DNA of 64,000 nucleotides, from assembly GCA_037074765.1 (NCBI GenBank), contig JBAMDO010000067.1, positions 205,684-269,683 on the forward strand, written 5' to 3'. The notes under the pieces are model-generated. The model ran no database searches, had not been told where the DNA came from, and was given only the letters and a program-made list of their open reading frames with translations. Every line of letters begins with the position of its first letter. The stretch's first letter is position 1. Shown in pieces: positions 36,821-50,087 of this stretch. The DNA comes from Mansonella perstans (taxonomy: Eukaryota; Nematoda; Chromadorea; Rhabditida; Onchocercidae). The translations under genes and the position numbers were made by a program.

Positions 36821-37019
36821 CAACACAGACAAATAATACCCAGTCATTCATTTGGATCGTTGGTACTTCTATAGTTAGTATAGTGAAATTCGGAAAAGAA
36901 ATCGAACAGCAGCTGCGGAATGATGAAAAATTGAGCACCGTGATTCACTCCGTTTCTTTGATCACATTTAATAGATGCTTAAAGAAAGACATCGTTATAA
37001 CGAGTGCTTTGTCAAAAGG
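36821..37019 (+). CDS. Orphan coding-like segment with a membrane helix
   Basis: An open plus-strand segment without ATG runs from just after a TAA at 36818 to a donor-like AAAAG|GTAATT at 37019. It reads SFIWIVGTSIVSIVKFGKE (one likely membrane helix), then EQQLRNDEKLSTVIHSVSL and a Lys-rich part. No partner exons were identified and no family recognised. It may be a relic or chance. Confidence 0.2.
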
Positions 37020-37988
37020 TAATTTGTAATTTTGTGATAACACTTCAAACAAAAGAAACGACAAAAAAGTGATGTGAGAAAAATTTGCATATTCACTGGC
37101 AGCCGATAACAAGTTCGAATGATATGCAAATTTTACATAGTGCTTATTTTGCCGGAAATGAACTCCTGCTACTTTACTATTTCTTTTCATTCATTTCATA
37201 TTTATTCGGTGCTGGGAGATGATTGGTATGATGATCGATGATGAGTTGCGCGATACATTGCTATATATCGGAACATATGATTTGGATTGTTTGATGATTG
37301 ATACCGGGAAATTTAGCATTTATGGGAGATGAAATGAATTTAGATGAGCTATTTGAGAGGAAAATTCGAAACATATAGACTGTCAGAAATTAGATCGGGA
37401 GCGGAATTGATAGGAGGAAAATTGATAAGATAGAAGAAATAGGTTGAAACGATGGGATGAGGCACAAAGGATTACATGTTTTCTTTACCTATCTTAAGTT
37501 TTCCTTATCTGTCTCCGGAAGACTTGCAGAAAATTGTATTGAAATGGATCACAGAAAAGAGTCAAATTTAGAAGGTGATCAGATAATTTCGTGAAAATAG
37601 CTTGAACTGCTACTATTCTGAAATTTATATGGTACTGTTACTATTTTGGAATTATAAGGTATTTTCTGGTACTTTTTTTAGCTCAAAATAAAGTTTAGTA
37701 GATTTCTGCTTAAGTTACTAAGTTAATTTTAATCTTAAAAGATCTGAAAATTAACTGAAGAATGTATAATTAATTATTCCATTGAATGAATTGAATAAAA
37801 TAATTTAATTTAAAAAACTTTTCAGGAAAATCAATGAGTAGGAAAAAAAACAAATTTTAATTTATTTGTGTTTATTTGGCAAAAAAAAAGCTTTCATACT
37901 TACAGTATTTGTTTCTATATAATCATGATAATAATTTCATAATTAATTTCAGGTTTTATTTGTAATTTCTATTGTTAGATCAAGAAGC

Positions 37989-40900
37989 ATGTCATCAACC
38001 AAAAATGTTTACATAGTGCGAAATATTCTGCAAAGTCCAGAAATTCCTCAAATGGGAAGTAATCCGGGAAACTTGACACAACTGACTAATTCAAACGATA
38101 TGCAAGATGATGGAATAAATCGTATCAAACAACAAATGATGAAGTGGCGAATCATTTCACGATGTCTACGATCATTACGTTCTGCGAAAAATATGCGACA
38201 TCGTACGAAGCACAAAAGCAATGAAGAAAAAATATGAAAAATATAAGCAAGAAATTACTGAAGAAAAAGTAAGTTCAAAATGTAATTTGATAAAACCAAA
38301 AAGTGTTTTTTCATAGCTTTTGATTCTGTTAGTTTTTTTCGTTATCTCCTGGCACATTTAGAGAATATTCAATTTTTCCTTCAAATTAATTGCTATAATA
38401 TTTAATTACATCTTTTCTCATTTCTTTTTTTTTTGATCCAAATTTTCTTTTTTAACAATTTGAATTAATGCAATAAAAGTTTTAATTATTAATTTAAATT
38501 AATATAATGAAAGTTTAATGAAGAAATTATTATTTTTGAACTTTATAGTTTTCTTACACTAATAACAAAGAAAAAATGATCCATAATAAAAAATGCTTGA
38601 GATAGCAAGCGGTAAAAATACAATGTTCATATGAATAAACTGAAACAACAATTAAAATTCACTTTTCTTATTTACTTTGTCAAATTACTTTTTAACTAAA
38701 TATTAGGCAATGAACGAAATCTCTCTAATATTAATATATAATGTATTAGCGGTGAAATTTTTATGACATATCAATTCATCAAATAACAAAAGTTTCTTTC
38801 CACAAAAAATTTAAGAAAATATTCAATTCAATGTCAAAAGTAATTTTTATATAATTATTATGTTACTAATAATTACTTTTTTAATTTTTGTACCATCTTT
38901 ACTGTTTATTATTTTAATTTTCCATTTATATACCGCTGATTCGTAGATCACAGATAATCCGACAGTATATTCAACTCAATTTCAAGAGTAATTTTGAATA
39001 TCTTTAGAGTATTTCGTTATTATTTTACTATTAATTACTTTTCCAATATCTTTACTTTAGTTTCATTTTACTTTCAAAAGCTTACTCATGATACGGTAAA
39101 TAGTGTACAACATCTATCTGTCCACTGAAGTCGTCTGCGTCTAATTGTTTTTATTCTCTCATTATGTTAACTGATCGTCTTTTTTTTCTCATTAATTGTC
39201 TCTGGTCGGATAAAATGATCTATCAGTAAATAGAAGAGTATGACAGAGTATAAGTTTTGCACGTAATGTTTTATTAGTAAGACATTTGCATGTTTCTTTG
39301 CTGGAGAGGATTATTGATAGATTAGAAAATGTAATCTTTATTATATAACTTTTTATTGTATTGGTATTTTATTGGGCATTTAGTTTATTGTATTGAATAG
39401 TTTGTTCTTTCTTATAATAGACGATAAATACACTGTTTTTGAAATTTAGTATTTTATTTGTATTTCAATTATTTAGTAGTATAGAATTTACAACCGTTTT
39501 CCTGTTATATAATTTAAAGTATTTAATTTTTTTCAGCAAATGGATACGAAATTAGCTAGCGATTGCCAAATTGGCCCAAATTTGCCAAATTTGGCAGACT
39601 TAAAAAATTATCTGCGCAAAGAGCAGCCGCTATATTTCCAAGCATTGGAAGGATATTTATTGAATGCGGCAAATTTAGTATGTTTTTTTTTCTGATATTT
39701 ATTTGTGTTATGGTAAAGTAGGGTGAATTTTTGTATAAAGAATAACCTAATAAATAAACAATTTCTGATTTTCCTTACTAATATTGCGATCAAAATTGAT
39801 CAAAAAGAGAGTGAACAAAGGCTATGCAAATGAAGGCTTATTTTTTTTTAAATGAAATTGTCATGGAGGGCATTTAGTATAAAGTGTGTGTTTCACTGAA
39901 CTCTTTATTAATTGGTTTAACTGGTTCTTCTTCAGATTAACAACTTAAGAGGAAGATTGGAGCGAAATGATGAAGGAGAAAAAGTGGACGCTCCAAGATC
40001 GGAATTATTAGAAAGCGCAAGTCCGCCATCAGCTCGAGACGAACTGCACGGAGTGGTGGAAGCAGTACCACTACTGGTGCAAGATGAGGAAGAAAACGAG
40101 TTGATGGAGAGGCGGCAGGCATCACACGAGCCTTTCCTCAACGAGGAAAGTGCCGATGTGGCATCAAGAGCGCAAACAGTGACGGTCCGGAAACGACGAG
40201 AAGCGGTGACAGTGCGCGAAATTGTATTGTAAGTTCATTTTTAGACAAATGTGATAAAAACTATTAATTATAAAGCACATTATAAAATGCAAAACTGAAC
40301 TTATTTTGTCGGCTGATTTAAAAAAGAAAAATTATGGCATTATTTATTTTATAATGCATTCATTTGGAAAATATGAGCAGCTTGCTGAGCGAGTAAGCAA
40401 GAAGAATAATTTGCGATTATTTATGTAATTTATTATTTATGTTGTGAATATATGTTTCAGGCGTTCCCGGACCGTACGGGTTCCGATAGTAGTGAGCGAA
40501 GGACGCAGAGAAGCACCAGCTGGGCCGGAAGCCTTCCATGTGTCGGAAGTGGAAGGTTTACCAACTCAATATGCAGAACAGCTGGTTGTGCCGGAAATCG
40601 ACCCGTATAGGGTGAACCGTAGTGCCGACGGGTCAGTAATAATTGGTAAGTTTAAAAGTGTATGATTCTAAGATTAAAATTTTACACGGATTAATTTATA
40701 TGAATTTAATACTTTAATCTTTGTAGAATGCGGTATGTGCCCTAAAGAATTTGGAACTGTAAAGGGATGGCGAATTCATGCGGCCAAAGCGCATCGAGGA
40801 AACGGTGAGCTTTTTGGAATTTATACATTAGGTTCAGTTTTTGAAGGAATTTTTTATATTTATTTTACCTAAGCACTTTAAATACAATATACCTATTTCA

Positions 40901-41223
40901 GGTTTTTGTCAGCAGTGCGGCCATTTCATTCGTATGCCGCATATTCGTTCCGACGAAGAAATCGCAGCCACGATGGAGCTCCATTCTTTGGAATGGTGTC
41001 CCAATGCCACGAAGGCTGCAATGAATGAAAGAGCCGTGAAACGTAGAAGGCTCCAGCTGGTGGCAGAAACGATGATGCAGAGCGATATTATATTCCGGTA
41101 AATAAACAGTTTTCTTTTTTTCAAAAAATAGGAAATTATTGTATTAATATCCCTGCCCGGTCAATATTTGCTTTATATTTCAGGTGCACAGTAATAAGCG
41201 ATTCGATCCATGCATTCCGATAA
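37989..41223 (+). CDS. Unrecognised seven-exon protein with a C2H2 zinc finger
   Basis: Exons: 37989-about 38269, 39537-39677, 39936-40228, 40461-40645, 40727-40804, 40902-41097 and 41184-41223. All introns are GT..AG and exons 2-7 join in frame. Exon 1 starts [20 protein letters not shown]. Its frame then appears to shift by one base near 38140: the following frame reads [15 protein letters not shown] and ends YKQEITEEK at a good donor, which fits exon 2 ([10 protein letters not shown]). Exon 5 is a classical finger, [20 protein letters not shown] then AH (C-x2-C-x12-H-x4-H). Exon 6 has a second Cys/His cluster (FCQQCGHF...HSLEWC). The middle is acidic and Glu/Arg-rich. The finger resembles the N-terminal fingers of R2-type retrotransposons, but no reverse transcriptase is present. 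An acceptor before the ATG (37978) suggests trans-splicing. A decayed relative lies at 25.6-25.95 kb on the other strand. Confidence 0.65.
38270..39536 (+). other. Intron 1 of the zinc-finger gene
   Basis: A 1.27 kb intron, the longest of this gene. It is AT-rich with no other supported content. Confidence 0.5.
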
Positions 41224-41515
41224 TGATCACCGCTATCCAAACTTCGTCTTTCGCTCCAATTTTCTTCTATCCACGCAGATTATTCTTTCAAGGTTTTTTT
41301 TGCAATTTTATTAAATTTTTTTTGTTTTGTTTTTGTTTTACTTTACATACAAAGTTTCTAATTGTTGAATTATTATTTTCCAAGTCCTTTATTATCTTGA
41401 AAAATTCCGAATTACACATGTACAATAATATCAGTTATAATCAAAGGCTATAAAGGAATCAAGGAGATTTCAAAGAACGAACATCTGTAAATAAGTCTAA
41501 ATATATCTTGCAAGT

Positions 41516-41595
41516 TTGTTTGGTAGCTTTTTGCTTGGTAGCTTTTTTGTTTACTTGGTACTTGTAGCTTGGTAGCTTTTTTACTTGGTAGATTT
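41516..41595. repeat. Short TTGGTAGCTTTTT repeats
   Basis: Four to five imperfect copies of TTGGTAGCTTTTT / TTGGTACTTG in tandem, upstream of the POU exon. They are present in both blocks (again at about 56714-56795). Confidence 0.8.
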
Positions 41596-41953
41596 ACTTC
41601 CAGAAATTATCTGATGTAAATTTTAAATATTCTATTCTGGTTATTGCGGCTACACTGATTTGCTGGATTAGTCATGTTATTTTCAAAAAAATTATCGATC
41701 CTCAATGCAAGGATAATTTTGCTCAAAATTAAAAAAACAGGGCTCAAATTTGGTAAGATAATATCAGTTTGGTGGATTGTCAACAAGTTTTTGGAAGTTG
41801 GAAGATTCAGCGTACCATAAAATATTGCGAAAAAAATGGCATTATTTTTTCATTATTTACCTTCCTGAAGACAAGGATTATGTAAGATTTTCTCAGTGAG
41901 AAGTAGAATTAATCATCTGAAGAAATTAGAAATCTTGGATTTGATTTTTGTAG

Positions 41954-44625
41954 GTTTCACGCAAGATGATGTTGGTCTTGCCCTTGGACGCTGTTATGGT
42001 ACTGACTTTTCGCAAATAACTATATCACGCTTCGAAGCACAAGAATTATCCTTAAATAGAGTACGCGAATTACAGCTATTGCTCAAAGAATAGTTGGAGG
42101 ATACGGAAGCAGCATTGGCCAGCGGAGCAACAATAAGTGATCTTTTGAAAGCACTCTTCGAAGAATATCCTTCCGTTTATTGATTTGTTTCTTCTTGTTA
42201 CAGCAAATATTTTTGCTGATAGAATTCTAACAAATACCAAAGCATGTTTTTATAGCGTGTTTAATTTGTGTATGCTTACCTTTTAAGTCTTGTTACATAA
42301 ACTGGAAGCTATGCTTCAGCATTTTTTTTTACATCGGAATTCTTCATGCTTTCAGCGAAATAGCGGTATAGAACAATATTTAGATGAGATGAAAGTGAAC
42401 TTTCTTTTGAAAAGATTATTAACCATAGTTGAATACTTTAAGTTTCTGTCAAAATTTGAGTGGCTTTCGGGAATTCTAGCTTCTAATATGTATTTTAACC
42501 AGTAACTGGTCTGAAAGACCGATTATATGACATTTTTTTTTTTGGCAACAGTTTTATTTTTTGTCCATTCCTGTTCTTCATATCTCTCTGATTTTATTTT
42601 TAGAATGGATACATGGTAACTCTTTTTCTTGGAATTCCTTCGAACGTTTTTTTTATCCGAATGTTTGGTAGTGTTAGGAATGTTTGTGCATGAATTGTAC
42701 AGGTTTTAAAGGAGCTCTGGAACAGAAGTGTTTGGAAATTTTGCTTAGAAATTAGTTTTTGTAGGGAAACTATTTGGAGGAGGGGGATGGGGAATGAAAG
42801 AAAGGGGAAAGAAATCATTGCTTGAAATCTTCATTTTGAATTCTAAAAAAAAAAAAAAAAAATCACAGGCTGGTACCGTTTGTAAAAATTTCGCATTAAT
42901 ATTAGTGGTTTCACCAATGAGAAATTTCAGAAGCATTATCACTTGTTATTTCTCTTTTTCGAGAGTGGTCAGCAAAACAAATCTTTTATGGATTCTCATC
43001 CAGCGATTTTGAACCAATTTAACATCTTTAAGGACAAAAGTGAAATTACAATGAAGGATCGGATGACTTCGGGAAATATGTGAATTCGAAGTAGAAGCTT
43101 TATTACCGTTTCAGTGAACTACATTGTGAAATATGTGCAAGGATGAGATTTTTTTTAACGTAGTACAACTGGAATTCACAGTAAGGCGATTTGTAGAATT
43201 GTATGATAAGATAATAACAAAAGTATTTATGAATAAATGTGGTACACGGAAATATTATTGAACAGAGAATGCTGTTGATTGGCTGTGTAATTCGCCTTAA
43301 GGACGACAATGCATCTGAGTGTTTGAGTATTTGATTGGTTTTCAGAGAATAATTCTTTAAATGTGCTTTAAATAATATGCCAAGATTTGAAAAATTGCTA
43401 AACAAAGAATTCCGAAATAATTGCACTGGAATACCGTGTTTCTTGAATGTTCCAGTCATTTTTTGGCAGTTTGTAACATCAGAACAAAATAGTTTAAGGT
43501 CTTGCAAATCTTTTTGGAAAATTCAGTTTTTTATTTAATTTTATAACTAACGATATTTTAGTTACCAACAAATAGTCGGCAATATAATACTGGAGTCATT
43601 TAAGTTAGTAATGAGTACTTATGGCATGGAAGAAATGGACGTTAACTTATTTCTTATGAAAAAAATCAAGTTTAATCGCTCATTTTATTGTATTATCCAT
43701 CTTTTCCACTCAAATTTGAGTTATTCTGGAAATATGATGTATATATAGTCCTTTTATCTTCTTTACTCTGTTTCCTTCTTTCGCAGTGAAATCAGTCTCA
43801 AATGCGTTTTGCTTGGAGGTTCTTTGAACACTTTCAAGGCTGAGATATACTGGGATTTTTTCTGATTTTCTATAATGCTTAGGGGATGTTGATCCAGATT
43901 CTTAACTATGTTTTTTTATTTTCTAATTTATTTTAACTACACCTTTTTATTTCTAATTCTTATAAATAGTATGCTTGTGCCTGCATTAGGAAAAGTCCCG
44001 AAAAGCAATTTTGGTTTCACGCAGAATACTCCATTGAAGCAGTATAGATTTCTCAGAATCTTTCATTTGATGAAGTCACTCTTGTTCATGTCAAATTTCT
44101 TATACTCATTTAAAAATAGTATTGAAACTGTAGTATTTTCTCCCTTTCCTCATTTTCATTGTTAAGGATGAATACCATGAATAATAAAGTGTCGTAGCGA
44201 TGATTAAACTTTAGACAGAACTGTATTGTCAAGGAAAAATCATTTTATTTGAAAACTAGGCTCGATAGTTGCGTCATAGGGACCCAAAGATCGTTTTGAA
44301 GAGATGCTTGAGTTGTTTTGAAGTTGATAGAGTTTGTTATCGGATTCAGTATCCGACATCGGTGATACATTTGCCATTAAATAATAGCAAACCGAGCTCT
44401 TTAGGCGTCACTGCAAGCATAGTAATAAAATGTCAAGCGACGAATCGTCTATGTGCAGTTCGGGACTGGTGGTGATGGTTGTGTTCCACTGAAGAAACGT
44501 CGCAAACGAACAAACTTGGATTTAGCATAATGTTCTGCACTCGATGCTTACTCTGACATAAACCCACAGTCCGGATCACGATAGGATGGCGGAAATCGCT
44601 GAATTGATAGGATTAGATCGAGATG
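41954..44625 (+). pseudogene. POU-homeobox pseudogene (CEH-18-like), copy 1
   Basis: An exon behind TTTTTGTAG at 41953 encodes the second half of a POU-specific domain: [20 protein letters not shown], then [18 protein letters not shown], with the conserved Trp codon replaced by TAG at 42091-42093 and the frame continuing after it (LEDTEAALASGATISDLL). About 2.4 kb on, 44483-44622 encodes the first part of a homeodomain: PLKKRRKRTNLDLA, then a TAA at 44528, then SALDAY, an extra base near 44570, and DHDRMAEIAELIGLDRD before a donor-like GTAACT. No exon for the recognition helix was found. The RTNLD...DHDRM...LDRD pattern is closest, as I recall, to nematode CEH-18. Three disabling lesions mean a dead gene. 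Confidence 0.8.
43103..43507 (-). other. Long open frame in the duplicated block, doubtful
   Basis: A 134-codon minus-strand frame, repeated at 58320-58709 as 129 codons because one base of a homopolymer shifts its end. Composition is close to that of translated AT-rich DNA (many Phe, Ile, Lys, Leu, Asn, Ser) and I see no domain or splice pattern. It lies inside the dead POU gene's intron. Probably not a gene. Confidence 0.12.
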
Positions 44626-46733
44626 TAACTTATTATTGTTAATTGCTGCACAGAACTACATCCAATCACAGAGCCATCTCTAGTTTTACTAAAATAACTT
44701 AATATATTCTCTTGAGAATTGCAGTCGTTTGAAGTGATGTGATTCATTAGACAGAGTATGACCTCTTTAATGGTTCGATATTCGCATTTTTCCACACTGC
44801 AATTATCAAAGTGACTATACTTATAGTACATGTCATTTTTGCTTGATTTCTATAAAGCTTCCGTTTTCACTCGAATTGTTTCATTAATTTCGGGTATTCA
44901 TGTTTGGTCCTGTAATCGAAGCCAAAAACTTCGTAAAGAATGATTCATTATTGTTATTATTCAGTTCATCCTCTCTGTTTTGTTATTACGATTCGCTTTC
45001 TTGCCTTTATTGCCTCAGAAGTCTTTCTCGAAACAGAGTAATCATTTCTTCTTTTTTCTATTCTTTTTTTTTTTCTACTTTTTATTCAGGTAAAATAATT
45101 AGCGAGTTTATTGCGATTTGCCTTCTAGCAACTCATTTTTTCATTTTTTTTGTTGGAAATGGAAAATGAAAGCTCAGTTATAGCTTAAATAAAATTACAA
45201 GTTATTGCCTTTTATTACTTTGATGGGCAAAATATGGTTTCAAAAAGAAAAATTCAGAAGGCATATTAAAAGGAAAAATTCACGGAATCAAGAAGCAATG
45301 ATAGAGCATCAACTTTTAGCTAAACTCAGAACTCTTCGAGCTAAAAATATTGACTAAAAATAAAATTTGCAAACATATATATATGTAATATATATTTCAA
45401 GGACAATATTTTTTGCTTTTATATTGTGTTTTTTATTTTTTGCTTAACGCTTTTCTTTCGTAGCATTTTATTTTATCATTTAACGCATTTTTTGCGAAAT
45501 GAGTTTTTGTTTTCTTATTTGAGTGTTTAGTTCTACTCTTATGTGTCTTCTCTTCATTATTTGTTGTACCAAATATATGCATAGTTCTTTCGGCAGTTTT
45601 TGCGAGAGCCGTCGATCTTTTTTTGAGGTTTAGGTAGTTTTTGCTTTGTATCCAGTTAAATTTTCTTCCGTTACAGCTTTGTTGATTATTGGTTACATTT
45701 CACTGTTGTATAAGTAATTTCAGTTATTCAGTTTTATCTCATTATATTAAGTTGAATAATGGTTTTTTCGGTGTATTCCGCAAAAGATACTTGAATAGAA
45801 TATTTACTGATTTCTTGTTATAAGCATTTGCAGAATTAAAATAATTTTTGCGGAGTCGTCCCAATGTTCTCTATATGCGGTTTTTGCATCAATATTTCTC
45901 GAGTTAGCTGATATTTCAAATTTTCTGTTCGAAAAAATGCAACACGTTCACTTGTTCATTGACGGATATTTCTAAACATCTGTCAATAGTGCTGCTCACC
46001 TAAGTAATTTAGGTTTTTAATATTCATGAAGCATAAGAACTTTTAAAATGTAGTCATGAATATTTTTGAAATGTGTCCCACAGATTTGGTTTATTTAGAA
46101 AAGAGATATTTTCCTATTCGTTAAAAGGACTATTTACTGTGCGGAATGTACCAACTTTATAAGTTTTCTTTTAAGTCCCTGAAATTCAGAGATAAATTAA
46201 AAAGGAAGTCTTTTGGATAGAAAAATCGGATTTCGAATTTCCATAGTATTTGCTGTTTTAATTCTTGAATTACACTCCTATTTCTTGCAAAAAATTAAGG
46301 CATTTTTTTGCCGGACATGGGACGCAAACCCGTACTTTTAACTGTTGTTTGGAGTGATATCCTATCATAGATAGAAAGGAAATGCTTTTAGGATTATTTA
46401 AGAATACCAAACAGGGCTTTTAGATTCCCTTAGCCACTTCACGGTGATGATAATTTCATAGCCAACGCAAACTAATTTTCAGACTATGACAACTGAAGTA
46501 TGTTTGATGGTAATGGTAATGTTTTCTGAATTCATATTTTAGATTTTTTTTATAGTAGATTCATTCTTAACGGTTTATGAAAAGTAAAATGATTTTCCAT
46601 AATGAGTCCACGTTCATGTGCTTACTACTATTTCCCTGAGCGAATTGTTCCTGTTCGATTGTCGATGTTCAGCCTTCTTTTTTATGCTGGTGTTGAAAAG
46701 ATTGCATTTTGCATTATGTGATTTTTTTTTTTC

Positions 46734-49700
46734 CAATATTCTAAAGTTGCTTCTTATTCGAGCAATGTTACATTTGTGAAATTCTTCATTAGTATTGATA
46801 AAATTTAACATCAAAAATATCCTGAGGTAAGAAACAATTAAAAAATATTCTTTAGCTATAAGTTGATTAATATTGAAATTGTTTTTGCATAATATTTGAT
46901 GCAAAATTCGAATTTTCTTAGCCTGAACTAATTAACCTAACTAATTAATGCAGTTGATCAGTTTTATTAATTATAAAACATTTTATAATTAAGGAAAAAT
47001 AAATAAACAAACAAACCATTTCATTTTGTAAAAGCCAATAGAATAGCCCAAAAAACAATAGGAATAATGCATTTGAAATGGAATTCGGCCAAGCTTTTTC
47101 TCACCACAACAAACAATGAATAATTTTACAAATCAATTTTTTTTCAATTTAGCGAAATAGAAAAAAAGGGAAAAATTATACAATATTTAAGATTTGTGCT
47201 AAAAAGATTTTTTAATTTACAGTAATTTATTTACAGTATCAAAAATTTAATACTTCTTTTTCCCTCATCTTCACTTTGTCTTTTAATGGATGATACTTTG
47301 TATAGCATATCTATTCATCTGATAATAAATCGATCGAGTAAATTTGAGATCAATTATCATAAAGCAAACGGTAGCGTTTTCTTAATAGGGGCCCTATATC
47401 AATTTATAGAGCTCGTACTTTTTTTTTTCCTTTTTTATGTTCCTTAAACAATCACTACTTTGCTGTTATTTTAAGTAAAATTTGATAACTAAGAAAACTA
47501 TTGTTGGTATTCTGATAAGAAGAATGAATTTCATTGATCTATGTAATATGAATTTGGAATTGTAATGTATAAATGCTATATAATGTATTATTAGATACTG
47601 TACATAAATTGGTACTGTAAATCGATACTATAAATAAATTACTATAAATTAAAAAATGTATTATTAGGAACTAAGCCTTACTCTAACAAAATTTTACTAA
47701 TTCCCTAATTCAGTAAATGGAAGATTTTTGAGCATAAATGAGTTATGAATGTCGTACTAAATTCCCCTGTTGGAGAGCGCAAGTGGATTATTTTAGTGGG
47801 CTTATACATAGCACAAATATAAATTATTTTAATGAGCTTATACTTAGCGCAAATAATGCAATAAGGAGAGCTTTCATCTTTTCTTTCACACTTTTCTCTC
47901 ACCACCTGAAATGAAGAACTAACCCATCACTATGATCTTATTGCCTTTTCCATATCTATCAAATAAAATTGAATCATGCAAAATCCGTGAGGAACAATGC
48001 CTTCCTACTTCAGCAAGTTACAAAGCAAACTACATATATTAAGACAAGATTTTTTCTCTTCACATTTTCCTATCAGAAGTGGTATGTTTCTAGCCTTCAG
48101 TTCTTCGCTTTCATCTATATGATGTTCATCCAGAAACTTAAAAAATGTGTAGATTGATCAAGTACTGGCTTCATTTTTGAAAATTGAACAGGAAACAATT
48201 AAAATAATTAGTATAACTGGAATATAGATTCAAAACAAAATTTTTACAACATGGAACATATCGGTTAAAATGAGAAATAATTACTGAGCACTCCAATTTT
48301 ATCTGGCAGATCACACGATACTGCCAAATAGATACAATGTCATATGAAATACATTTCCGGAGTATCTGGACTAAGCGCAAAACTTTGTTCAAGAGTACGA
48401 ACATTGGGTTCATTTTCCAATGTTTCACTCACTCGTCTGAAATGTAAGCCTGTCGGAATAATGAATTAGTAATTTCGCTCCACAATGTAAATTTGATGGA
48501 TTAAAGTTATTTTTTCTGACTATGACTTGTACGTTGCAATATTTAACATTTGAATTTACCCTTGCTGCCCATTTTCTATTACTGTAAAAAGCCAGTTGTA
48601 CATTAAATGAAAAAATACCTGAATTTTTCGAAGTAACATTGCAACAATTCTGAACGAATTTTCATTTTTCTTCACAAAAAAACTAAAAAATATTTCTTCG
48701 AATTAGAAACTTACGCATATTTTAAAAGACGCCTCGCTCGATCGCAAGCTAAATGGGCATAATAAACAGGTGCTGGTATTGAAACTGATTTATTGCATCG
48801 GGCGTACACATGACATAAAGTATAGACCATTTGCTGAAGAATGTAAAAAAAAAAACCATTGAGATCATGCTGACATGTGAGTGAGTTAGTAGACTATTAA
48901 TGAAAATCACAAATTTCTTACGAGTAATTAAAAGATCTTGTATGTAAAACAAAAGCTTGAGAAATCTTTTCATGAAGATGAAATATGCAAACAATGAAAA
49001 TGCAGTTAATATATAAATGCCAGCAAACATTCGAGAACTAACTTGCCACTCGTCTGCAGATAAATGCCATGAATCATAAAGAACAATGTAGTGAGACGGC
49101 CTTGATGTTCCCTGAAATACTACATGATAATTGTACTTTTGAATGCATTGAAAGCATTTTTCATGCTATACAATTTAATAAGTGAATTATGGAACAATAA
49201 ATAATTAAATTTATATATATATATTATCAAAAGAAATGGTGGCCATTGGAACAAGTATCAAAAATACATTGTAGGAGGCAGAAAATCTACGGATTATTTC
49301 AATTAAAATTACATAATATTGTAATCACTCCATCACTTCAGATCTTTGACAAACGAACTGCACTAGGCAAAAATATAAAAGGTAAATAAAGAAAACATTG
49401 GAAACATACTAAAGCACCACGATGTGAACATAGATAGAAGTCAAATCGTAATGGACTCGTTATTGTATTATCAACAACTGTTCCTGGTGGTACATTTTCT
49501 TTGTTTCTGAAGGAAAAAGAACTAGTAATGTTTACACTCAATAAGAAAGCCACTTCCTGACAAAACTGTTCGATTCGAAAACATTTAAATTTTTAAGCAT
49601 TTATAAATTTATAAAAATTATTAATACATTTTAAATTTATAAACGCATTATAAAAGTGTAAAAAAGCACCACAAATAGTAGCTCAGTGATAATCGCTTTG

Positions 49701-50087
49701 CTTTAAATGTGAGCAATGAATACGATCACGGATGACTTAATTCCATACTGTCAAAACATACAACTAGGATTCAGAATATAGATTTGTTTTGGAATTAGTC
49801 ATTGGAATACATCAAAAATTCTCTATGTATTCTTCACTGAACCAAAAAATATTCTCCACCTTTTATCTTGTTCAATGAAGCGAGTATGATGCCTTTTTTG
49901 TACTACAGCATAAGAAACTGTTGGATCGTAAAGTTGATCTAGTTGTCGTATAGCTGTTTTTAAGCACAATAACTCATCGTTCATGACGTCTAAGAACTGA
50001 GAGTCCGAAACACCATCACTAAATAAAGACAAAAACTTATGCTAAATAGAATTATAGATATTTTTAAGCACAAAAAAAAGAATGGTA
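46734..50087. repeat. Left arm of a 3.3 kb inverted repeat
   Basis: This segment recurs as its reverse complement at 53003-56335. The outer break is at AGTTGCTTCTTATTC near 46740; the inner break is just after AAGAATGGTATG at about 50087. It includes the last five coding exons of the copy-1 Argonaute and their 3' flank. Differences from the other arm are few, mainly single-base indels. Confidence 0.95.

Larger units (their letters stand above)
41408..48811. repeat. Large duplicated block, copy 1 (direct)
   Basis: From the motif ATTACACATGTACAATAATA onward, this block is nearly base-for-base identical to 56605-64000, offset about 15.2 kb. Differences are mostly one-base changes in homopolymers plus rare substitutions (for example ATTCACGGAATC at 45291 against ATTCATGGAATC at 60480). 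It starts about 185 bp after the zinc-finger gene's stop and contains the POU pseudogene and the 3' exons of the minus-strand Argonaute. The match would continue past the window in copy 2. Confidence 0.95.

Noticed and set aside
43103..43507. 134-codon minus-strand frame conserved in both blocks
   Set aside because: The blocks are near-identical as DNA, so conservation means nothing; the composition is that of AT-rich noncoding DNA.
49678..49745. tRNA-like start (GTAGCTCAGTGATAATCGC) on the plus strand, repeated in the inverted arm
   Set aside because: D-arm-like sequence is present but no acceptor or T-arm stem can be formed; at best a tRNA-derived relic.
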